Assembly: GCA_037102815.1 (NCBI GenBank)
Contig: BTPP01000008.1
Span: forward strand, 310,001-374,000
DNA from: Neurospora intermedia
Lineage: Eukaryota; Ascomycota; Sordariomycetes; Sordariales; Sordariaceae
DNA: 64,000 bases
Reading direction: 5' to 3'
Positions 33,501 to 46,559 of the stretch are shown piece by piece (the stretch's first letter is position 1; every line of letters begins with the position of its first letter). The notes under the pieces were generated by a model. The model ran no database searches. It was not told the origin of the DNA and saw only the letters and a program-made list of their open reading frames with translations. The position numbers and the translations under genes were made by a program.

Positions 33501-36500
33501 AAGAAAAAAAAGAAGTAGAGGAAGAAGTAAACTTTATATATAGTATTAAAGATATTTTAAATAAAGGAAAGGACTACTTAAATAAATTTAATATAATATT
33601 AACCGAATTCGTTAATTAGACTGATTATTACTAAGCGCTAATCGTTGTTAATAAAATAAAGGAGAATGAATTAATTAATTATATTAATTAATCCTAAACT
33701 ACTACTAACCTCTCTATAACTAATGGATATAATTCTTCGGATATTAAAAAAAATACTAACCTCGCCTTTTAAAAATATTAAATTGTTGAAGCGAATTTTA
33801 TATTAATTATTAAACCGGCGTATATTTTATATAAAACGATATACTTAATAGTACCGATTAATAAGGACCTAAATAATTTAAAAATTAATATTTACTTAGA
33901 TTTAAAGGCGTTTAATATTTTAGTTAATAAGAAATTCGTTTACGAATTTACAAAGAACCTACACTTCTTCCCTATAATTAATTTTCGAATTAATAGTATT
34001 TTAAGTAGTAAAAAGATTATAAAGTAAATAGAATTTAACTTCTATATAAAAAGGCGTATTTAAAGAATGTAAATTAACGGATATTTCCCCGTCTATACTA
34101 ATATTATAGCCGACCTTATACCCTATTTATTATTAGGGACTCACTTCCTTATCGATTATAAAGTAACCCTCAACTTTATATTAGGAGAAATCTATTTCCA
34201 ATTAATATATAATATAAAGGTAAAGGGTTAAATATTTAAAAAGACTAAAATAAAGTAGTATATTTAAATTTATAGAGAAATAATATATATAATAATTAAA
34301 ACGCTATAAATTGCCTTATATAAAGTAATTTTAGCTAAAAAAATTATAGTACCAACCTTTATTAAAATATAAATCCCCGTTCGGTATATCGACCTACTTC
34401 GGGATCCGCGAAAGTTTAACCCTATAACCTATAATTTCTAAGCTAATTATAATAATATCTTCGATTATACTATTACTTACCGTACTACGAAGAATATTAT
34501 AATTTTACATTGTACTATATAGCCTATTATTATTAGGGCCTATAAAACCGTCGGATATATTTATAAGTACGTAGAAGACGAATTTAATATATTAGTAGAT
34601 AATTATAATTTTAATTACTTTATACCTACTATCTAAGTAAGGTTTACTCTAAACTAGTATATAATATTTCTTAATAAAGAAGACCGGTAAATAGTAATAA
34701 TAGCCGAAAAAGCGGATCTAAGTATACCGATTCCCCTTCGGAAACCGGAATTATTTAAACTATTAGTATAAGGCCTAAATAAGCCTAATAATATCTTTAA
34801 AGCGAAATCGGTACGAAGGGTTAATATTTACTATAATTCGCTGGAATTCGCTAAGAAACTTACTAAATTAATAGACGGCTATAACGTTTTTTATAATCGA
34901 AGAGTAATTCTAATAACCGAAAACGAGAAAATACGTATTAATTTAATCGAAGGTTAGTAAAATTAAAAGTAGTAAGTTTGTATTTACCTATTAAAGTATA
35001 AGGATTACGCTTTCTTTAATAAAATGTATAATCGGCTATATATTTAAGGTAGAATAAACTTTATAAATTAACCGGCGCCTCTAATATATTTAATTTTTAT
35101 TATATAGTATAAAAGGGTTAAAGAGGAGAAAGGGCGAATTATTTCTAATTTCTAACTATTAAACGAAATCGCTATCTTAAATATATATCCTCTTCCTAAT
35201 TAGTAGGATATTATAAACAATATAATTAGTTATATTATTTTTTCTATCTTCGACGCCTCCGGTTTCTTTTATTAATTGCTTATATATTCTAAATATAAAG
35301 ATTGTATAATAATTATTAACCCCCGAGGGTTTGAATAGTCCAATGTTATTTTAATAGGTTTTAAGAATATACTAACCTTCGCCCAACGATTTATAAATTA
35401 CCGCTTTTTCGAATATTAATATTTCGTTTATACGTATATTAATAATATTATTATATTTAATAAAATGGCCAAAAAATATTTTAAATATCTTCGAATAATA
35501 TTAAATATTATTAATAAATACCGTATTTATATCGGTACTAATAAATCGTTCGTAGGGTATCTATTGGTAAAACTATTCGGCTATATAGTAAACGGAAAAG
35601 GAATTAACCGTACTAATAATCGTATCACTATTTTTAAGTAAATCAAATTCCTAAAAACCTTAGAAGTATTAGAAATTTATATTAATATAGTAGGATAACT
35701 TCAATCCAATATTATTTAATTCTAAATTAAGAGTACTCTATTTAAATATTATAAAATTAATCTATTCTAGTAAGGATATAAATTAAGGGAGCTACCTATA
35801 GGAGCGTCCAAAAATATTTATAAAGCTTATACTATTAAAATAAAATTTATCCCTACTAAAAAAGAACGAAGGTTTTTTAAAATTATATAGGCCGACCTAT
35901 ATAATTAAATTAAGTTATAGTACTATAATCGATCGCGACCGCTCTTTTTTAAAATTAATATATATAAGTAAGGTTTTAGCGTAATAGTTTTCTAATTTAT
36001 AAATAAATAGAATAGTAAGGATATACTTAAATATAATATTCCTATTAAATAAATTTATTTAATTACTTTTATCTTTCGCGAAATAATTCCTACTAAAAAA
36101 TACTATAGTTCTATAAAAGTTAAAGTTGTAATAATAATTTAAATTCTAAAAAAATAGCGAAAAATAGCTTAATCTAACGAATATCCTATTACTATTTTAA
36201 TAAATTATTCGCTAGCGAAAAGGATCCTAAAATATATATTACTAATTACTATAAATTTAATTAAAGTAAATTTTAAATTAATTAATGTAATAAATTGGGC
36301 GTTACAATTTTAATTAAACGTTTTTTATATTCTAGAACTGCTAAATATCGTACCTAATATACTATTACGACTCCCAATAGAATTGGATCGCTATACCAAT
36401 TATAATAATATAAATTAGCTAAAAGATATATAAGCGAATTAGGCGGAATTAACGATACTAAACTTTTATTCCGCCGTACTAATATTAATATAAAAATTTA

Positions 36501-38299
36501 AAGCGAAAATCGTAGAAAATTATAAAATAAATCTATAGTATTAGAAAATTATTAATATACTATATATTACAATTTAATCGATAACGAATTCGGTATTCCT
36601 ATTGAATTTATTATTAAAGCGTACGGATTGCAAGGGCTATTTACTAGCCGGCCTATTTGAATTTTATAATAATATCCTCTTTTATATTAATTACAATAAT
36701 AAGAAGCGGATTTACTTTCCTTCGAATTATATACCCGAAATCCTAGCTTTAATATATAATAAAAAGCAATATATTAAAATTAACTATATAATAGCCGAAC
36801 TTAATTACATTTACTTTTACTATAAAATATAGAAAATAAAATTGTATGTTAATTACTATCGAGTTTATTAAAAGTATTAGACCGATTATTAATTAATACT
36901 AGGGGAATTTTAATTTATTCGTTCTTTACTATAACCTTTCTATATTATAATTATAAACTTTATAACCGATATACCTATTATAAACGTACTAAGAACCTTC
37001 TAGGTACTATTAGGTTACCTATTATTAAATACTATAAGTACTAATACGTACAAATTTAATAAAAAGGTCCTATTAATAGCCGGTTATTCTATTTATATAA
37101 CTAAGGATTAAGCGATAGTAAAGTTGTAAATTTAGGGATTTACCGATTAGGGTATTCTGTAAAGGATTATTAGCAATCGAGATATAAAATTTATATCCGA
37201 AATATAGAGAAAGATTTTTTCTACTTATAAAATAAAATTATTTTACTCTATAATATATTATCCCTAAATAAATAAACAATCTAAATGTATAAATTAAACC
37301 GTTGAAACTACTATTCGCTTTTATTATACTACTTCTAACTAACTTTAAACTAATATTCTACCTACTATCCAATACTAATTTAATAATTCGCTATATACTA
37401 CGTTAAAAATAAGCCCTAACGAAGTAGTATATAGATTTAAATTTTAATTAATATTGGATATCCTTATTAAATTCTTTAATAAAGAGACCCCGCTTAATAT
37501 AGTAGCTCTATAAATATTTAAATTAGAATATTAGGAGGAAGCCGCCGAATTAATCGATAAAGTAAATATAATAGTAAAATAGCGTTATAATATAAAATAT
37601 ATTCCAATATAATTCGAGGTCGGGGATATAATTTATATTCAATTCGGTAATAAATATAAACTACTTAGAAAGCCGAAATAGAAATAGTTAATACTAAAAT
37701 TAGGTCTATATTATATTGTAAGGAAAATAAGCTATTTCGCCTATAAATTCGACTTCTTAAAGGATTTAAAGCTCTATCGTATAGTATTGGTAGTTTAACT
37801 ATATAGGATAACTAAAGGCCCGGATCCGTTTTAAAAATAGGAAAATCCTCCTACCGAAATAGAATTAAATAACTAAACGCCTTTTATACTAGGGAAAATT
37901 ATAGACTATCGTATAAAAATTTATAAATATAGAAGTAAAGTAATCGAATTCCTAATTACAAGGAAAAATACGCTAAAAATAAATATACGCTAGCTAAAGC
38001 GTTCGGTACTAGTAAACTTCAACGAAAAGATAATATAAGAATATAAAAGAAAGTTCCTTATCGATTAATAGAAGGAAAAAAAACAGTCTAAATATATCCC
38101 GCTAGAATAAACGTTAATAAAGATTATTCTACGTACTAATATAATCGTCGCCCTACTAATTATAATAAAGGAAAAAGGTTTAATAATAGAAATATAGCTT
38201 ATATCTACCGCCCGAAAAAATAAAACGAATTCGTTAGCCCTTTAATTAATAATAAATTCGTTACCGGCACCTAAAGCTAATTAAATTCATTACTCTCCC

Positions 38300-41190
38300 T
38301 ACTATTAATAAAGGGACGCCGTACAAACCCTAATATATATTTTCCTTTATCCGTTTTATTTTATTTTTAACTCACCTCGTAATATAACGTTCGTTTAACC
38401 TAGTATTTTTTCTTTTCCTTCTACCTTTCCTTTTCTTTTACCTAGCAACTACTACCTCTTTCAACTCTAACTTACTATACCGACTTCATCTTTTCTTTTA
38501 TACTAGGAACTTATAATTAACTATTTTTTTTAAACCTTCTACTCGTCTTTTTCCTTATAATAAACCAAATCCGCCTACGCTTTCTTATTTTACTATCACC
38601 CTTATTATAAAAGAATCGTTCGTATTTTCCTCGCTTACTTTCCTATCCGCAAATATATTCATTAAAATTAATTTATATACAACTAAAAACTATAATAGAC
38701 TATTTACTCCTTACAAAATTAGACCGACGTTAATATATAATTATTAAAACTATATTCAATATTAATACTATAATTTCTAGTAGGATATATAAATAATTCG
38801 AAAATTACAATAAAGAGTTTATTAAATTAACCTACACCGTCTTATATAACCTTACCAAGGATATAGAGGGATATATTATTTTTAATATATATACCTATTC
38901 GGAAGAGACCGCTAATAAGTAAATAATTATTATTTTTAACAATAGAATTATAATATAAGTACTATACAATATCGTTAATCTAATTATAACGTTCATCCTA
39001 CTATATAAAGATATTATAGCAACCCTATACTACTTAATTCGCCAATAGATTTAAATATAGATCCAAAATTTCTACATACGTACAATATATATTATAACAG
39101 TAAACGAAATCGTTAAATTCTTTAAGCCTACGCCCGTAATAAAAGACTAACGCCTTAATTCTATTAATTAGATTATTTAGTATATCTCCTTACGCCGCTA
39201 CTTAATCCCTACTATAAAAACCTATCTAAGTTTTATTATAAATATAAATAATAATATCGCTAAAGCGTACTCTATTATATTCTCGGTCTTCGCCGGATCC
39301 CTAATAACTATAAATATTCTTCTAGTAATTATATTTAAAAATATTATAATTTTTATACCCGTTACAATATTTCGGCTCCCTTCCGATTCTTATTTTAATC
39401 CAAAGGGAGTGAACGCTAGCTAGTAAATCCAATTGACGACCCCTAACAATTGAATTAAAGTATATACAAGGCCTTAAAAGCCTAATATTTCGGGATATAT
39501 TAACCGAACGCTTAGTATTATTAATTAAAATAATCGTACCACTATATATAAATACAATCTATTAAACTACTTATTAGAAACTACTTATACTTTAGTAGGT
39601 TTAATGGATAGCGGCAATTTTATTATTAAATTATAATTAATCCCTACTTTTAAAGCTATTTACAAAATAATAAATAATAAACCAACCTTTATAGACAACT
39701 CTTAAAATACAATCCAATCTCTTATTTAGGACTTTAAACCTAACTATTAATAAAAATTACTTTATAATACCCTATTAGGCGTATATAATAATTTTATTAA
39801 TTTTACTAAGGATAATTAAAAGCGTTTTTTTTACTATCAATAAATCTAATTTAATTAGTAGCAATTTAATTAATAGAACTATCGTAATCTATTACCTAAG
39901 AAATAAACTATTCGAATTGGCCGAAGAATATTAAAATATAAATATTTTATATTTAAATATTAAGGAAGTATTTAACCGGCTTTATAAGTAAATTAATTAC
40001 ACCTATTATAATTACGTACGGAAAGTAATATATTCGGAGCTACTAATAGTTAAAAGTATTTGCAATTAGACTATTAAAATTATTAATATTTAGAAGGAAG
40101 AAAACGCTACCTCCGAATAAAAAAATTATTTACCTACTTAATTTACCCTCTTTATTTATAAAATAATAAATACGTCGAATAACCTTCCTAAGTAGGTTAC
40201 TAATTACCTTTTTTATTTAAGTATAATTTATTTAATTAAAATTCATCCTAGTAAATTTAATAGTACTAATTACTAATTACGCAACTAAATCAATAGGTTC
40301 GTTACCAACAAAATCTTTTACTTTATAGAGATTCGCGTATGTAAAACGGTAGAAAAGAGCACCCGCTTCTAAAATATTACAACCTACTGCTTAATTACTA
40401 TTAAAAAGAATATTAAACGAATAAAGAAGGCGCCTTAAATTATAAAAATTTTAATTCTTACTAAATATATTAATAAATTAATATTATTCAATACCGAAAT
40501 TGTTTCTTAAATTAAAAAGATTCTTATTCGCCTATATTAAAGATCCGGTATTAATGGATCTATTACTTATAATAATTATAAATTTATTAATAATTAACTA
40601 TTTAACCCTCTCCCTACTATAGAGAGCCTTATAGGGTTAATTTAGTACCCTAGGGCTACTAATATAACTACGCCGAACCTGTATTTTAATCGGGCAAACC
40701 GAATAACGTTAGTTATAATAAATAATAGTAGTAATAAAAATATAATAGACTTATATTTACTTACTAGTAAAGCGAATAGATAAAAATAGCGTCGTTGGAA
40801 TTTAGGAGTATACTAAATTTTATTCGTAAATAATAATAATCCCTCTAAATTTAAACCCCTATCTACTAGGGTAAATAAATTTATTAATTGTTTTAATAAG
40901 TAATCCGCTTATATTTATTAATAACTCCTACTACCCTCGGGAATTAATTTACTATTACCTTTATATTTACTATTATTATTTAAGAAAGGGCTAGGGTTTT
41001 TATAAAATATTTTAACGGTATAGAAGCGAGAATATTAGGACTAATTTAATATATTAAGTATAGTAAGATACTAAATAGTTAAAAGAGGATAATAGTTCTA
41101 GCAATACGCTGAAGGCGCTATAAATGCAATATAATTAGCTAAATAATAACGAAAAGAGGGGATTCGGTAATTATTTCTCCCAACCCCGGG
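38300..41190 (+). mobile_element. Extra degraded segment between integrase and 3' LTR of the fossil
   Basis: About 2.9 kb inside the LTR element, downstream of the integrase and chromodomain-like part. Stop-poor plus-strand stretches suggest it was once coding, but no domain is secure. It could be an additional open frame of the element, captured sequence, or a nested insertion. Confidence 0.4.
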
Positions 41191-41191
41191 A

Positions 41192-41584
41192 AATATTAAA
41201 GGACGAATCTACCTTCCCCTAGGTTTATATATATTAGGCTATATTAAACCGAATCTAGTTTAATATAGTCCGATATAGTATAGAATAGGTATAAATAATT
41301 ATAAAAGGATCCGTTTCAATAACAGATTCCTCTCTTTAATTAATTAATATCTACAATTAGAAGTTCTTACTTAGTAATACTATTCATTAATACAAGATCT
41401 AGGTTACAATTAACCGTAGTTCTTCAAAACGAATCCGTTACTCAGTTACGAATCCACTACGTATTAATCCCTTTAACGAATCCGTTACCTGCCGGATTCT
41501 TCTCTCGAGACGAATCCGTCAGTAACGAATCCGTCACTTGGTAGCATAGTAACTACGGTCTCAACTCCCCGTAATACCGTAGCA
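41192..41584 (+). repeat. 3' LTR of the Gypsy-type fossil
   Basis: Partner of the repeat at 30148-30540. The right (outer) half has kept more C and G than the matching part of the 5' copy, and the hairpin region is more decayed. It ends near GTAGCA at 41584. Confidence 0.85.
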
Positions 41585-44500
41585 TATCGGTAGATTAGAA
41601 AAACGTTCTATATTATATTTTATTTATTTATAGAAAGTATAATTATAGCCCGCTTATATTTAATAAAATTTTTAATATTCTTCGGAAAGGTGTCTTCGAG
41701 AGGATTATAATAATTTATAATCCAACCCTTACCCCGGGTAGGTTTCCTTATTGCTAATATTAATTATCTATTTAACTAATATATTGAATAAAATTATATT
41801 TATATTTAGCTATATTCGAATTTTATTAACGCTAGGGGGTTATATCCCTTACCGACTTTATTAATAAATTTAATAATAATAATTAAATTAGGGCTATAAT
41901 TCGTAGGTTTAAACTTATTTAATACCCTTCTAGTATTAACGAAGTAGCGTTTATAGCGCAATATATAGGGGAACAAAACCGAGTAAATAAGGTATATAAC
42001 TGTTTATAAAGCGGTTTGTAAGCCTATACGAACCCTTTGGAAACCCTTTCGAAACCGTTTGGAAATCCTTTATTTACCCTTCTTAAACCCTTTACTAATA
42101 GCGTCCTAGTATATCTAATACTTTTATTAGGAGGGAAAATAATTTATATATATCTATTTCTTTCCGGAGTAATTTGACGAATTAATATAAATAAAGTACT
42201 TTGAAGTAGATATATCCTTTAAAAGGATTTGCTAACCCTTCTCCGAAATTATATTCGTATTTAAGAATCGTATATTTAAGTTAAGTATAATTATTCTTTT
42301 ATTTAAACGTTATATAAATTATAATTAATATACTATAGTTTATATTTTTGTACGAACTTATATTAACCGTTATTGTTTTATTCTCTACTTTAAGGTTTTT
42401 CAAAAATTTTTTCGTATTCTGGAGGAGAAGTATAATATTCTATAAAAATAGTTTTATATATACCCTAAACCCTACAATTCCAACGACTTTCACTAGAAAA
42501 CTATTATATTAAATATAAATTAGTAATAGTTCGGTAGTATATTAATAAGTATTTTATTAAGTAGTACGTTTATTAATATATAGTTAGCCTTTAGTATTTA
42601 TTTGTATAATATTAACCCTCATTATAATTATTGGAAGTATTATTTGTAGAGAACGTTTATAGGGTGTAAAGTATATTTTAAATGTACTTTTAAAAATTAT
42701 AGTATTGTAGAATCCTTTATAGTATAGAAATTAATAGAATTTATATTCTATATAAAAGATTGGGAAGAATAGTTAGAGGTTTATATTATAATTCTTAGTA
42801 AATTACTTTAGTTTTACTAATCCCTTCTTTACTTATTAATAAAGCTTAAGCTAATAAGAATTTACTATTAGGAAGAGTATATATTAGAGGGTAGTAAACT
42901 CTAGGATAGGCTTACTAATTAGTCTTTATATAAGATAAAGTAAATTTGGATTATTACCTTTAATAAAAATATTTTAATAATATCGAGAGAAGTTTATAAA
43001 GGAATTCTAGAGTATATTTAAATTACGGAAGCGAACTACTATATTTCTTATATATATAATAAAAATTTAAACTTTATTGAAGCCTTTATAGTGTATATTA
43101 TTATATTATTTTCAACTATTATTATATATATACTAATTTTTTTTATAGTAGACGTATTCTTAATGCAAAGTTAGCTTTCTAATATTATTCTAACCTCCAA
43201 GGTATTTCTTATATATAGAGCGAACGGAAATACTATTATCGTTAGTAGAAGAATAACCCGACTTTTATTACTAACCCTTCTATAAACAGTCTTATTCGGG
43301 CCCTAGCAACGGGTAAATTAGGGTTATATAATATTAAAACTATATTAGTATAATTAACGGTTTAGTAGGGGATAAGAAGGGAAAGGGGAAGAACGGAGAT
43401 ACTAATATAACTATTATTAAATTTAATAAAATAATAGATACGGTTTACTATAGCAAAGATCCGGCTAATCCGATCCTTATAATTAACTGCGCGGTTATTA
43501 GTACCGAACCGGACTTTAATTCGGACTTTCTATTTATTAGAGTATTAATTCCCTTTATTAATATTATAAGGAAAGAGAATATTATAACGATAGTATTACT
43601 ATTAAATAGTTTTACTTTATTTATTTTACTATAGTATTTGATTAAAGGCGAGTTTTCCTATACTACGAATGCGAAGCGCGGCCGGGATAAAGAATTATAG
43701 GATAATGAAATATAAAATGTAATTTGTTGGTCTAACGCTTATAGTTCGTTTAGCGCGCCTATTTGTAGTAGGTAAATAAGGTTTTATAAATATGTTATTA
43801 ACTTTTAATTAATATTATAAATAAATTACCCTTTAGTACGTATAAAAAAATACGTACTATTTATAAAATAGAGATTAACGTTAATTAGGCAATGGTTAGT
43901 ATTTGAATTACCCTTCGTTAGTAAAATCTAAAGGGTAAAAGGAAGGTTTATAAGTTCGATCTAACTGAAGTCGAATATTAAGAACGAATAGCTACTATTA
44001 ATAGTGAAATTATTAAAAAATAAAACTATTTAATTAAAAGGGAGAAGGAATTAATTGAAGTAGAAAAATATAAAATAGAGGCAGAGAAAATTCTTAAATA
44101 GATTAAATTAAAGATTAAGCGGGAAGAGAACCGGAGGTTAAAATTATAATTTTAATTTTAAAGTAATACTATATAATATAATAAATTTAATTAAGTTTGT
44201 AATATATAGTAATTTTATAGCAGCGATAATTAAATCCTAAGCGGAGCCGGTAGTGGGGTAGGACGGGATACAATTCTCGAAAATAATATTGTAATAGCCG
44301 GCGAAGATAAAAATACTATAAATTAAGGAGGTTATAATTCTAGTGAGAGAATAAATTTAGACGGAATTTAGATTATAAGGGACTAGGGCTAAGGGTATTG
44401 TAAAGGTTCTATTATTTTCGTACTATAGAGGTAATAAAAAGGTGTAAGTATAGTATTAGTTATATATTAGTAAGGCTGAAGAAAATAGATAGTAGGGGGA

Positions 44501-46440
44501 GGGTTTAGGTATATATTATTATAGTCTCGTTAGAGGACGTATTTATAAACGAATAATATAATTATATACTAATTAAATAATAAAACTAGAAAAGAGATAT
44601 ATAATATTTCCGGCAATTATATTCTACGTTATTTTTATATAGTATTTCCGCCGTCCCTATTTCTACTCCTTTTAGGCTGTTTTCCAATTTAGTAGCTATT
44701 GTTATTATTTACCTATTCCTAAAGTTAATATATTTAGAACCTAATTATATTATAATCCTTATTTAAATAATTCGTTTTAGGAGGGTAGTTTAAAGAAGAT
44801 TAGTAGGGTACGTAGAAATAAAAACGTATAATACTAGTACCTTTACGGTATTTATCCTTATAAGCCTAGTATTTATTATAACGGCCGATACTAGTTAGGT
44901 CTTTTATTATAGCCTAATAAATCTATATATAATTAGTTATTACTACCTATTTAATAATAATAAATTTCTATTTATATTATTACTAATAATTAGTAATATA
45001 GTAGAAAGGTTAATTTAGGGAGGCCCGAATATATTCTAGTTTAGAGAATTATTTTAAAAATCCGTAGTTAATTCTTCGCCCTATCCGTAGGCGAAGTAAG
45101 GTTTAAATTAGTCGGAATCTAAGGATAATACTAATACGTTATTACCTTCTACCGGCGAAGAAGGTATATAGTATTCGTACTAAATAGGCGTTATTTAATA
45201 GTAGGTTACCTATTAGTAGGGTATAAAAAAGATTTATATTATTATCCGTAAATATATTGCTTTATTTAAGGCTCGGTTCGGTTCGGCCCTCCGAATTAGT
45301 ATCTAAAAATCCGAAAATAGTATAAGATTCTTAACTTCTATAATTTTGAAAGTCGGTTTTTAAACTTCTATTACCCTATATTAGAATAGAATAAAGGGAG
45401 GAAGTAGTATTTGTAACTTATATATATATATTAGTGATAGTTCGTATTAATAGATATATAAGGTTATTTATATAATTATACTATATAAAACGAATTATAA
45501 CTATAGGATTAACGTACTATTTATATATACTTACTTTTATATTCGTGTTATTCGTAAATTCGATTGTAAAAATTGGTTCCTCTAATTATTCATAATTATA
45601 ATAGCGCCGTTGTTTAGAATATTCTACGTTAGTTAAAAGCGTTTAGGGAAATTTATTATAATAATTTAAATTATAAATCTTAATCTAATTTTAAATGAAT
45701 TATACGGTTTTCTAATATACGCTTTCCCCTCGAAATAGTTAAGGTAGAGGGTTTACTATTGTAAAGTAACGGGATCGTTCGCTTTTAATTATAGTATATT
45801 TCGAAATAGGTATAAAATTTACGTATAGTAAAAAAGCGCTTAATAATATTATATATTATAATTATTATTCCCTTAAAAGCGGGAAAGTAATAATATATTT
45901 CGCCGTAGGGGATAGTTATACGGCTACCCTACCTTATATTAGTAATTAGTCTATAAGTGTTTATTATAGGGTTATTTAGGTATAAATAACCCGTTACTTA
46001 TATAGATAGTCTACGCGGGATAGTGTGTAGGACGCGCGTTAGGTATTGTATATAGTTGGTAGTTAGGCTAAATTATTTGTAAGTTGGTATTGAGATATAG
46101 AGGGAGGATAAATAAATTTGAATATATATAGTTAGCTAATATTATTATAAATAATATATTGTAGGAGGAGAAAAACGAATAAGAAATAGGGAAGGTATAA
46201 TAATTATAAATAAGAAGGAAATAAATAGTAAGTGGGGGAAGGGAGAGGGGAAAGAGGAGAAGAGGGGGGGGGGGGGGGGGTAAGTAAAATAAAAATAATA
46301 TTTAATAATATAGGAATTTAATAGTATAAAGGGTTTATAAATACGTTGTAAATATATTGTAATTTATTTTATATAAAATTAATTGTCTTATTCCCTATAC
46401 TATAATTATAGTACCTTATTAGTATAGGGTCCTTCTTTAG
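41585..46440. repeat. RIP-degraded DNA between the LTR element and the hairpin patch
   Basis: AT-rich and broken. A plus-strand stretch around 43640-44170 retains a protein-like pattern ending in a Lys/Glu-rich coiled-coil-like segment, but I cannot name a family. A GGAAACCGTTTGG-like motif array occurs at 42008-42090, and a G run of about 18 at 46263-46280. Confidence 0.5.
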
Positions 46441-46444
46441 TTCT

Positions 46445-46495
46445 CTGGAGGGGAAAACCGTGAGGCGTTAAGCGCCTCTAGATAAAAACCTCCAG
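46445..46495. repeat. Nested GC-rich hairpin patch
   Basis: An outer stem CTGGAGG (46445-46451) / CCTCCAG (46489-46495) encloses an inner stem GAGGCG (46462-46467) / CGCCTC (46473-46478). The patch (to about 46560) is GC-rich and hardly mutated in otherwise AT-rich surroundings. It may be the end of a transposable element lying to its right. Confidence 0.65.
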
Positions 46496-46559
46496 CTCTA
46501 TTTCGGCCGTAGTTTACTACGCCGCTCCTATTTTATTTATAACTATAACGGTTCTTACC

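Larger units (their letters stand above)
30148..41584 (+). mobile_element. Ty3/Gypsy-type LTR retrotransposon, degraded fossil with both LTRs
   Basis: Two direct repeats of about 393 bp bound an 11.4-kb unit. Degraded plus-strand coding order is Gag-like (about 31.9-33.9 kb), aspartic-protease-like (33.88-34.2 kb), reverse transcriptase/RNase H (about 34.7-36.3 kb), integrase (about 36.6-37.5 kb) and a chromodomain-like tail (37.6-38.1 kb). Protease before RT before integrase is the Ty3/Gypsy order. About 2.9 kb of further degraded sequence lies between the integrase and the 3' LTR. The element is broken, with dozens of disruptions throughout. The LTRs differ almost only by transitions, as expected of RIP, so their divergence cannot be used to date the insertion by a clock. 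Confidence 0.85.
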
